The translations under genes and the position numbers were made by a program. From Sphaerochaeta sp. (lineage in GTDB: Bacteria; Spirochaetota; Spirochaetia; Sphaerochaetales; Sphaerochaetaceae), in the NCBI GenBank assembly GCA_003456855.1, contig DMOO01000126.1, positions 1-5,354 on the forward strand: DNA of 5,354 bases. The letters run 5' to 3'. The notes beneath the pieces were generated by a model that made no database searches, was not told the origin of the DNA, and was given only the letters and a program-made list of their open reading frames with translations. Of this stretch, positions 1 to 5,354 are shown in pieces; the first letter of the stretch is position 1, and every line of letters begins with the position of its first letter.

Positions 1-1164
1 GTTCTCTGCAATAAGCGGTGTCGGGTTCTGGTAGTCCAGGATATCCAGATCTGCCTTGTAGCCAGGCTCCACGCGTCCGAACTTCTCTCCGGTGAAGTAC
101 TTCTCAAGAAGCTTGTTGGCGTTGGTAAGGGCTCTCTGGTAGTCTCCCGGCCAGTAAGGACCCTTGGCGTCGCGGTTCTTCAGGAAGGCGATCTTGCATT
201 CCTCGAACATGTTGCTTCCGCAGCCGTCGGTTCCCATGATCAGGTTCTTCACCTTAGGCAGGTACTTCGGATAGCCGACCTCGTTGTTCATGTTGCTTCT
301 CGGGTTGTGGGCAAGGAAACAGCCTCTCTCGTTCAGAAGGTCAACCTCGTGCTCGTTCAGCCAGATTCCGTGGACCAGCAGGGTCTTGTCGTTAAGAAGT
401 CCATGCCTGTCAAGACGGTCCATGATGTCCTCGTTGTAGAAGTGGTGTGACCAGATGCTGTCATACTCGCCCTCTGCAACATGGAGGTGCATTCCACGGC
501 CAGTCTGCCTTGCGGAGTCGGCCAGCATCTCCATCCCCTCCTCAGGGATTGTGAACGGGGCATGGCCTCCGACCATGGCCTCGCAGAGAACGTACTCGCC
601 CTTCCGCTTGCGGTCATCGACCTCCTTGGCGAACCTGATTCCCTCGGCCACTCCGTCCTTGATCTCCTTCATGCCGTAGTTGCGGTCGGTGATTCCGTAG
701 GCAACCATTCCACGAAGGCCGAACCTCTCCATTCCCTTTGCGATGGTGGAAAGGCTTCCGCCGATGTAGTTAGGACTCTCATGATGGTCTATACACGATG
801 TTGTACCGTTCTTGATGGCATCAAGTGTGCAGATCAGGGAGCTGTAGTACAGGGACTCCTCGTCCAGTGCACGGTCCAGTCTCCACCACCACTCCTTCAG
901 GATCTGGATCAGATCCGTCTGTGGTCCTGAGGAGATCATCATTGCACGGCTCAGGCCGCTGTAGTAGTGGTGATGTCCGCAGACCATGCCTGGGATGACG
1001 GTCTTGCCGTCACCCTCTATGATCTTGTCGGCCTTCACGTCCTTGGCGACGTTCTTGCCAACCGCCTTGATCTTGTCGTTCTCGATGACTACGTCCACTC
1101 CGCACAGAACCTGGACAGGCTCCATGGTCTGGACGACTCTGGTGTTCCTGATTACTGTGATCAT
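1..1164 (-). CDS. ssnA: SsnA-family amidohydrolase, 3' end missing (putative yanthine amidohydrolase)
   Basis: This is a metal-dependent amidohydrolase of the SsnA branch, related to guanine deaminase and the AtzA/TrzN hydrolases, and probably cytosolic. I translated 388 codons with no stop. The frame leaves the window at base 1, and since E. coli SsnA is about 442 residues, roughly 55 are missing. Visible motifs are the metal-binding HxH (His64 and His66 in PGMVCGHHHYYSG), GHAPFT at 200-205, HLHVAE at 226-231 (His228 ligand, Glu231 catalytic), VHG with His265, HNPRSNMNN from 286, and GTDG with Asp313 as the last metal ligand. All expected catalytic positions are present. The ATG start follows the ygfK stop by two bases and has a strong ribosome site inside the ygfK end, so translation is probably coupled. 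The family has been assigned, as I recall, hydrolysis of the reduced urate product made by YgfK in anaerobic purine breakdown. The family call is secure; the substrate is inferred from context. Confidence 0.93.
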   Translation of the reverse strand, partial: MITVIRNTRVVQTMEPVQVLCGVDVVIENDKIKAVGKNVAKDVKADKIIEGDGKTVIPGMVCGHHHYYSGLSRAMMISSGPQTDLIQILKEWWWRLDRALDEESLYYSSLICTLDAIKNGTTSCIDHHESPNYIGGSLSTIAKGMERFGLRGMVAYGITDRNYGMKEIKDGVAEGIRFAKEVDDRKRKGEYVLCEAMVGGHAPFTIPEEGMEMLADSARQTGRGMHLHVAEGEYDSIWSHHFYNEDIMDRLDRHGLLNDKTLLVHGIWLNEHEVDLLNERGCFLAHNPRSNMNNEVGYPKYLPKVKNLIMGTDGCGSNMFEECKIAFLKNRDAKGPYWPGDYQRALTNANKLLEKYFTGEKFGRVEPGYKADLDILDYQNPTPLIAEN

Positions 1165-1166
1165 GT

Positions 1167-4100
1167 TCACTCCTCCACTCTTGTAAGCAGATAGTCATAG
1201 CTTATGAAGACCTGCTCGATGAGTTCCTTGACCAGTGCCGGGACATCTCCGATGAGCTCTCCTTCACCATCCATATGACACTCGATGATCTTGCCTTCCA
1301 GGCGGACCAGAAGCAGGTCACCCTCGACATAGAAACCGCTGTTAGTGCTGTCGTCGAAGTCGTCTCTTCTGCTGAACAGTGTGAACTTGTCCTTGTACGG
1401 TCTGCCCATGTGGTTGCAGAAGGTGGCGCAGTTTCCGCACTCGTTGCAGAATGCATCGAGGTGCAGGATCTGGAACGGATCGTCCGTGTTCTCTGAGAAC
1501 CTCATGTCGATGGCCACGTTTGCACGGTTAGGACAGACATCCACGCACTTGTTGCAGTAGTATGTGCAGTCCATGCATCTCTTGGCCTCCTGTCTTGCGA
1601 ACTCCTCGACGCTCTTGCACTCCGAGCAGCTCTTGCAGTCGGTGCAAAGGTGTGTCTTGCGCTCCTGGACATCCTTGAAGAACCTCTCCTCTGCCTCGAG
1701 ATAGGACTCGTCCTCAGGCTCCTCGGTGTACTCCTCCTCGACCTCAGGCTCGTCCTTGACCTCCTCGTAATCCTTGATCTCGTCGAAGACCTTGTCTATG
1801 GAGGCCTCGACAGCCTTTCTTGCGGATGCGATACATCTCACGACCGTTGATGGTCCGCTCTGGACATCACCAATAGCGTAGACGTTCTCGACAGGGGTCT
1901 CGTTAGTATCAGGATTGACCATCGGCCAGCCCTTTCCGTTGACTGGAAGTCCGTACCAGGTAAGGGCCTCTGAATCAGCATGCTCGCCGATTGCGGTCAC
2001 CAGTGCGTCGCAGTCAAGGATGAAGGTCTCGTCGGTCTCGACCGGGCGTCTTCTGCCGGATGCATCAGGCTCGCCGAGGGCCATCTTCGTGCAGATGAGC
2101 TTGCCGCCTGCAATCTCCTTAGGATTGGAGAGGAAGTAGAACTTGATTCCGTCATCAAGGGCCATCTTGTACTCTTCAGGATCTGCCGGCATCTCCTTGC
2201 GGCTTCTTCTGTAGACAACGGTGACATCCTCGACACCAGCTGTTCTCTTTGCGGCTCTTGCGCTGTCCATTGCGGTGTTTCCACCACCTGTGACCACAAC
2301 GTGCTTGCCCAGCATCGAGGCTGCCTTGTTCTCCTTGAAGGCCTCGAGGAACTCAAGGGCTCCGTAGACCTTGTCCTTCTCGCCCTCGACCTTGATCAGA
2401 TTGTCCTTCTCGCTTCCAACAGCGTAGTAGATGAAATCATAGCCGGCATCCTTGAGCGCCTTGACCGTGACGTACTCCTTCTTGGCGCTGTACTGGAACT
2501 TGACTCCGTGGGCTGCGACATGGTCGATGTCCGCCTGCACCGCCTTCGGGTCGATTCTGAACTTAGGGATTATGTTGGCGACGACTCCACCTGCGTTCGG
2601 AGCCTTCTCATATATTGTCGTGTCAAAGCCTGATCTGGCAAGGAAGAATGCTGCTGAAAGTCCTGCAGGGCCTGCACCTACAACGGCGGCCTTCACGTCT
2701 GCAGGGGCCTGTGGCTGTTCCCAGAGCTTCTGGAGGTATTCGTTGGTTCCCTTCTCGACTGCAATCTTCTTCATCTCCCTTATCTGGACAGCACCCTCAT
2801 AGTCCATTCTTGCGCAGTGGAACTGACACTGGTGGTCACAGATGTTGCAGGTGATGTTAGGAAGTGCGTTCTCCTCGTATATGACAGACAAGGCCTCTGC
2901 ATAGCGGCCTTCACCGACAAGGCTGACATAGTCAGGGATGTTCTGGTGGATAGGACAGGCCTGCATGCAAGGTGAGACATAGCAGTCGAACAATGGAAGG
3001 GCATCATTGACCTTGGCCTCCCTCTCTCCTCTGAACTCCCTCTGGGAGTACTCAGCTGTCCTTGCGTTCTTCGAGAGCTCCCTCACTGCCTCTGGATCGA
3101 TGTCCGTCTTTGCCCAGGTCTTGCTCTCCTTCTCAAGCTTCTCTGCCATGCGGGCCATCCTTGCGTATCCGCCCGGCTTTAGCATGTCGGTTGCCATTGT
3201 GATAGGTCTGATGCCTGTGTCGAAGATGTCCTTGACCGAGAACAGTGTGCATCCACCGGAATAGGAGACAGGAAGCTTTCCGCCGAACTCATCGCTCAGA
3301 CGGCTTGCGACTGTTGTCGAGATAGGAAGAAGCGCCCTACCTGACATGTATCTCTCGTCACCGGGAAGGACCTTTCCGTCGTTGACGTTTCCAAGTGTGT
3401 TGGTAAGCTTGACGCCGAAGCCGAGCTTCTCCTTCTTTGCAAGCTCCACCAGTCTGTGCAGCATTGCGATTGCATCAGGATACTGCAGATCGTGCTCGAA
3501 GCTCTCCCTCTTGAGTCCGACATGGTCGAATCCGATGTCGTCGAGGATCCTGCGGACCTCATCATAGCCCAGAAGTGTCGGGTTGAGCTTGACGAAGGTG
3601 TTTCTGTGCTTCTCCGTCAGCATGTAGGTGCAGATCGCCTCGATCTCCTTCGGAGGGCAGCCGTGCATCGTCGAGATCGTCACGCTTGGGCAGATGCTTG
3701 CGCTGATGCGCTCCTCAAGTCCCTTCAGTGCCTTCTCGTGGCCCTCGAGGTCTGAACCCTCCAGGAGGTTGCCGTCTTCTATAATATTCTTAAGGGCGGC
3801 CTTGTACTCCTTGAAGAGCGGGCTTCTGTTGGCATCGATCATGTTGTCGATGAAGGTCTGCATCTTAGGCTGCTTGATGCCGTCGAGGTTGTATCCGACA
3901 CTCATGTTGAAGATGAAGTCAGGGTCCTCGACCTTGCCGGAGAATGCGGCCTGGATCAGGTGGATGGCGAACCATGCCTTGAGATACTCGTCATAGGCCT
4001 TCTCCAGAGTGTACTCAGTCGACCACTCTGCGTTGTGTCCCTCGTCACGTGCATCGATGCAAGGCTTTGCGATCTCCAGATGGTCCATGATCTGAACTGT

Positions 4101-4349
4101 CTTGAGCTCCATGAAACGGCCGCCCACCATGTATGCGCTGACTATGTTCTGAGCCAGCTGGGTATGTGGTCCCGCGGCAGGTCCGAGCGGGGTCGAGCAC
4201 TTCTGGCCGAAAACGGAGATAGAGTGCTTTCCGCTTGGTTTGTAGAAATCCTCCTTGTGGATTCCGAAGATGGTACCGTGATTGCGGTACTCCGAGAAAA
4301 TCCTGTCTATAAGTTCCTCGAACGGAACGGGTCTCATTCTGTCACCCAT
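1167..4349 (-). CDS. ygfK: YgfK-type Fe-S flavoprotein oxidoreductase (putative urate reductase; often annotated selenate reductase subunit)
   Basis: This complete 1060-residue protein has a family-typical N-terminus (MGDRMRPVPFEELIDRIF), which supports the upstream ATG over Met5. Domains in order: a DHOD/dihydropyrimidine-dehydrogenase-like barrel (about 45-400, with GPAAGPH at 56-62, HGCPP at 229-233, VKLNP at 253-257, SGGC at 364-367, GIRPITMAT at 379-387); a Cys-rich Fe-S domain (Cys456, 461, 465, 501, 504, 508, 512); an FAD-binding fold (GAGPAG 558-563, Glu581, AIGDV 825-829) with an inserted NAD(P) site (GGGNTA 688-693, then VYRRSRKEMPA); an acidic linker (about 856-890); and a C-terminal ferredoxin-like region (Cys902/905/908/911, 925/928/932/935/939, 968/971/974/978). 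No transmembrane segment or signal peptide is evident, so it is probably cytosolic. Electrons likely pass from NAD(P)H through FAD and Fe-S clusters to the barrel. Older annotation calls it a selenate reductase subunit; more recent work, as I recall, assigns urate reduction. It is about 28 residues longer than the E. coli protein, mostly in the linker. The family is certain; the substrate is inferred. Confidence 0.95.
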   Translation of the reverse strand: MGDRMRPVPFEELIDRIFSEYRNHGTIFGIHKEDFYKPSGKHSISVFGQKCSTPLGPAAGPHTQLAQNIVSAYMVGGRFMELKTVQIMDHLEIAKPCIDARDEGHNAEWSTEYTLEKAYDEYLKAWFAIHLIQAAFSGKVEDPDFIFNMSVGYNLDGIKQPKMQTFIDNMIDANRSPLFKEYKAALKNIIEDGNLLEGSDLEGHEKALKGLEERISASICPSVTISTMHGCPPKEIEAICTYMLTEKHRNTFVKLNPTLLGYDEVRRILDDIGFDHVGLKRESFEHDLQYPDAIAMLHRLVELAKKEKLGFGVKLTNTLGNVNDGKVLPGDERYMSGRALLPISTTVASRLSDEFGGKLPVSYSGGCTLFSVKDIFDTGIRPITMATDMLKPGGYARMARMAEKLEKESKTWAKTDIDPEAVRELSKNARTAEYSQREFRGEREAKVNDALPLFDCYVSPCMQACPIHQNIPDYVSLVGEGRYAEALSVIYEENALPNITCNICDHQCQFHCARMDYEGAVQIREMKKIAVEKGTNEYLQKLWEQPQAPADVKAAVVGAGPAGLSAAFFLARSGFDTTIYEKAPNAGGVVANIIPKFRIDPKAVQADIDHVAAHGVKFQYSAKKEYVTVKALKDAGYDFIYYAVGSEKDNLIKVEGEKDKVYGALEFLEAFKENKAASMLGKHVVVTGGGNTAMDSARAAKRTAGVEDVTVVYRRSRKEMPADPEEYKMALDDGIKFYFLSNPKEIAGGKLICTKMALGEPDASGRRRPVETDETFILDCDALVTAIGEHADSEALTWYGLPVNGKGWPMVNPDTNETPVENVYAIGDVQSGPSTVVRCIASARKAVEASIDKVFDEIKDYEEVKDEPEVEEEYTEEPEDESYLEAEERFFKDVQERKTHLCTDCKSCSECKSVEEFARQEAKRCMDCTYYCNKCVDVCPNRANVAIDMRFSENTDDPFQILHLDAFCNECGNCATFCNHMGRPYKDKFTLFSRRDDFDDSTNSGFYVEGDLLLVRLEGKIIECHMDGEGELIGDVPALVKELIEQVFISYDYLLTRVEE
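1170..1176 (-). promoter_or_regulatory. Ribosome binding site of ssnA inside the end of ygfK
   Basis: The minus strand reads GGAGGAG, then TGAAC, then ATG. The site lies within the last Val-Glu-Glu codons of ygfK and is followed five bases later by the ssnA start. It fixes the ssnA start and points to translational coupling of the two genes. Confidence 0.85.
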
Positions 4350-4358
4350 TACACTAAA

Positions 4359-4364
4359 CCCCCT
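4359..4364 (-). promoter_or_regulatory. Ribosome binding site of ygfK
   Basis: The minus strand reads AAAAAGGGGGTTTAGTGTA before the ATG. AAGGGGGT differs from the ideal AAGGAGGT at one base and sits nine bases from the start codon. It favours the ATG at 4349 over the in-frame Met codon four residues later. Confidence 0.65.
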
Positions 4365-4394
4365 TTTTCAGTTGCAATGTATTCCTACTATAGA

Positions 4395-4406
4395 ATTGTA
4401 AACCAT
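4395..4406 (-). promoter_or_regulatory. Operator-like element at the ygfK promoter
   Basis: The minus strand reads ATGGTTTACAAT, one base different from the palindrome at 4604-4615. It overlaps the proposed -10 box of the ygfK promoter. The two elements face each other about 209 bp apart centre to centre. Confidence 0.45.
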
Positions 4407-4422
4407 CTGCATCCAAAGTCAA
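4395..4422 (-). promoter_or_regulatory. Candidate promoter of the ygfK-ssnA operon
   Basis: On the minus strand TTGACT (4422-4417) and TACAAT (4400-4395) are spaced by 16 bases, giving a leader of roughly 40 bases before ygfK. A weaker alternative uses TTTACA at 4402-4397 as the -35 box with TACATT 15 bases further on. In either reading the promoter overlaps the 12-bp operator-like element at 4395-4406. Confidence 0.55.
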
Positions 4423-4430
4423 ATGTTTTT

Positions 4431-4446
4431 GCAACAAACCGCAACA
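4431..4446. repeat. Short direct repeat GCAACA upstream of the ygfK promoter
   Basis: GCAACA occurs at 4431-4436 and 4441-4446, one helical turn apart, nine bases beyond the proposed ygfK -35 box. This is the position where an activator dimer would bind. The repeat is short and may be chance. Confidence 0.3.
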
Positions 4447-4457
4447 TACACAGCTTA

Positions 4458-4481
4458 GGAATGATGGAAGCTACATTCCAT
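4458..4481. repeat. Two overlapping short inverted repeats
   Basis: GGAATG (4458-4463) pairs with CATTCC (4474-4479), and ATGGAA (4464-4469) pairs with TTCCAT (4476-4481). The two 6-bp stems share bases, so only one can form at a time. The segment lies upstream of both promoters, so it is more plausibly a protein site than an RNA hairpin. Confidence 0.4.
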
Positions 4482-4504
4482 GAAGCATTTTACACCATAT
4501 TTCC

Positions 4505-4582
4505 TCAATTTTGTTCAGATTTTTCAATTTTCAACAAACTTTCTTATGGAAAACTCAATTTGACTTCTCCAAAATTCAATTT
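4505..4582. repeat. AT-rich segment with four spaced TCAATTT repeats
   Basis: TCAATTT occurs at 4505, 4524, 4555 and 4576, spaced 19, 31 and 21 bases, close to two, three and two helical turns. Bases 4481-4560 are about 26% GC, far below the flanking genes. Phased AT tracts of this kind can bend DNA, act as UP elements or bind nucleoid proteins. I see no gene here. The whole 4350-4692 spacer contains only regulatory-type sequence. Confidence 0.5.
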
Positions 4583-4603
4583 ATCTAAATTTCTCCGCAA
4601 ATA

Positions 4604-4615
4604 ATTGTTTACAAT
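4604..4615 (+). promoter_or_regulatory. Operator-like palindrome at the PLP gene promoter
   Basis: ATTGTTTACAAT has two perfect 5-bp inverted arms (ATTGT and ACAAT) around a TT centre. It covers the -35 box of the plus-strand promoter. A near copy (11 of 12 bases) lies in inverse orientation at the ygfK promoter. The binding protein is unknown. Confidence 0.5.
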
Positions 4616-4636
4616 ATCTATTAGCTGTGCGATAAT
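4608..4636 (+). promoter_or_regulatory. Sigma-70-type promoter of the PLP enzyme gene
   Basis: TTTACA (4608-4613) and GATAAT (4631-4636) are separated by 17 bases and each differs from consensus at one position. The predicted transcript start near 4643 gives a leader of about 50 bases. An AT-rich stretch lies directly upstream and could act as an UP element. The -35 box lies inside the palindrome ATTGTTTACAAT, so a bound protein there should block polymerase. Confidence 0.7.
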
Positions 4637-4645
4637 CAGCCTGAA

Positions 4646-4664
4646 AGGTCATAGGACCAGGTCA
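4646..4664. repeat. AGGTCA direct repeat with internal hairpin in the PLP gene leader
   Basis: AGGTCA occurs at 4646-4651 and 4659-4664, 13 bases apart. GGTC (4647-4650) can also pair with GACC (4655-4658) over an ATAG loop. It lies just downstream of the predicted transcript start and could be an operator or a weak leader hairpin. Confidence 0.3.
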
Positions 4665-4681
4665 AACCGCATTATATTTAT

Positions 4682-4686
4682 GGAGG
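4682..4686 (+). promoter_or_regulatory. Ribosome binding site of the PLP enzyme gene
   Basis: GGAGG is followed by ACATAA and then the ATG at 4693, which is ideal spacing. It excludes the ATG at 4680, which overlaps the site and opens a frame that soon stops. Confidence 0.85.
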
Positions 4687-4692
4687 ACATAA

Positions 4693-5354
4693 ATGCTCAT
4701 CAATCTGAACGTCAATCCTGAAGTGAGAGCAAGAAACGTCAAGGTCTGCAGAGAGAAAGGAATCCTTCTTCCTACATTCAAGCAGATGATTGACCCATCC
4801 ACAGTCCCTGCCGATGTCAAGGCAAAGCTTGCAAAGACAGGTCTCTGGGATGTCAACCCAGTCAACCTTTTCAGGGTAACCTGGAAGAACGAGCCTGTCA
4901 TGCAGGGTGGTGGATTCGGTGGTGTAAACTACATCGAGATTCCCAAGAAGCTCACAGGCGTCAAGGCAAGGATCCTTGCTCTGGTTGGAAAGTACTTCCC
5001 GACAGGAGCACACAAGGTTGGAGCAACATATGCATGTCTCGCCCCTGCCCTTGCAACAGGTAACTTCGATGCAATGAACCAGCAGGCTGTCTGGCCATCA
5101 ACCGGTAACTACTGCCGCGGCGGCGCATACAACAGCGCACTTCTCGGCTGCAAGAGCATCGCAATCCTTCCTGCAGAGATGTCTCAGGAGAGATTCAACT
5201 GGCTCAAGACAGTTGCAGGTGAGGTCATCGCAACACCGGGCTGCGAGTCAAACGTCAAGGAGATCTTCGACAAGTGCCATGAGCTTGATGCGGAGCGCGG
5301 CAAGCACATCGTCATCTTCAACCAGTTCGAGCAGTTCGAGAACTACCTCTGGCA
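4693..5354 (+). CDS. PLP-dependent enzyme, fold type II (tryptophan synthase beta/cysteine synthase superfamily), 3' end missing
   Basis: The first 220 residues are present and the frame runs off the right edge. The Schiff-base lysine is very likely Lys108 in FPTGAHKVGATY, and STGNY (136-140) followed by CRGGA is the small-residue/Asn substrate loop that in this fold contacts the carboxylate, comparable to TSGNTG in O-acetylserine sulfhydrylase. A later stretch, GEVIATPGCESNVKEIFDKC (176-195), matches what I remember of a conserved family annotated only as PLP-dependent protein subunit beta in clostridia and spirochaetes. It does not resemble my recollection of diaminopropionate ammonia-lyase YgeX, cysteine synthase or threonine synthase closely enough to name it. 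The start at 4693 has a GGAGG site six bases upstream; the ATG at 4680 opens a frame that stops after 13 codons. It is divergent from ygfK, which hints at a joint role in nitrogen or amino-acid handling. Fold and PLP chemistry are confident; reaction and substrate are unknown. Confidence 0.88.
   Translation, partial: MLINLNVNPEVRARNVKVCREKGILLPTFKQMIDPSTVPADVKAKLAKTGLWDVNPVNLFRVTWKNEPVMQGGGFGGVNYIEIPKKLTGVKARILALVGKYFPTGAHKVGATYACLAPALATGNFDAMNQQAVWPSTGNYCRGGAYNSALLGCKSIAILPAEMSQERFNWLKTVAGEVIATPGCESNVKEIFDKCHELDAERGKHIVIFNQFEQFENYLW

Noticed and set aside
481..930. Plus-strand open frame of 149 codons opposite ssnA
   Set aside because: The minus strand here encodes conserved SsnA motifs without interruption; the plus frame is its shadow.
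1980..2633. Long plus-strand open frame of 217 codons opposite ygfK
   Set aside because: It lies wholly antisense to a conserved, complete ygfK. The protein is low-complexity, rich in Leu, Asp and Val, as expected from the reverse of GAG/AAG-rich codons, and shows no domain.
1167..4349. Possible selenocysteine codon or frameshift, given the link of ygfK clusters with selenium enzymes
   Set aside because: The reading frame is continuous over 1060 codons with all expected motifs; no internal TGA or break is present.
3960..4604. Plus-strand open frame of 214 codons running from inside ygfK through the spacer
   Set aside because: Most of it is antisense to ygfK; the rest translates the AT-rich spacer into Phe/Asn/Lys/Ser-rich sequence without motifs. 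It would also overlap both proposed promoters, and its start has no convincing ribosome site.
4350..4692. Possible purine riboswitch or small RNA in the spacer
   Set aside because: The predicted leaders of about 40 and 50 bases are too short for a known purine riboswitch, and I see no conserved aptamer core or strong hairpin followed by a T-run.
4678..5013. Minus-strand open frames opposite the start of the PLP enzyme gene
   Set aside because: They overlap the conserved PLP enzyme, including its lysine region, and have no recognisable domain.
1..5354. CRISPR array, insertion sequence, tRNA or terminator
   Set aside because: No regular spaced repeats, transposase, cloverleaf or stem with T-tail was found; both outer genes run off the window, so their terminators would lie outside it.

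Overview
The window looks like part of a purine (urate) degradation locus from an anaerobic, probably gut- or host-associated bacterium. Coding DNA is moderately GC-rich and favours GAG, AAG and ATC codons, while the single intergenic spacer is very AT-rich (about 26% GC in its middle). Strong Shine-Dalgarno sites and near-consensus -35/-10 boxes indicate a bacterium. Composition and gene content would fit Bacillota (Clostridia) or Spirochaetota, but the sequence alone does not settle the phylum.

Layout: positions 1-1164 (minus strand) carry the first 388 codons of an SsnA-type amidohydrolase, which runs off the left edge. Positions 1167-4349 (minus strand) hold a complete 1060-residue YgfK-type iron-sulfur flavoprotein. 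It lies upstream of ssnA with only two bases between its stop and the ssnA start, so the two form an operon. Positions 4350-4692 are a 343-bp divergent regulatory spacer. Positions 4693-5354 (plus strand) hold the first 220 codons of a fold-type II PLP-dependent enzyme, cut by the right edge.

How the genes work together: YgfK and SsnA are adjacent in the same order in the Escherichia coli ygf/yge region and in the anaerobic purine-degradation clusters of gut bacteria. As I recall the literature, YgfK is there assigned reductive dearomatisation of urate and SsnA hydrolysis of the reduced product (yanthine). The YgfK sequence supports a reductase of this sort. It has a dihydropyrimidine/dihydroorotate-dehydrogenase-like barrel, a cysteine-rich Fe-S domain, an FAD/NAD(P) module and a C-terminal ferredoxin-like domain, a permuted version of dihydropyrimidine dehydrogenase. 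The divergent PLP enzyme is not, from memory, the usual diaminopropionate ammonia-lyase YgeX of this pathway. Its role is open.

The most interesting points are a pair of near-identical 12-bp half-palindromic elements (ATTGTTTACAAT and ATGGTTTACAAT). They sit in opposite orientations on the two divergent promoters, about 209 bp apart, and suggest one shared regulator. Two more are an apparently extra Cys quartet behind an acidic linker in YgfK, and a candidate catalytic Cys231/Lys254 pair in its barrel.
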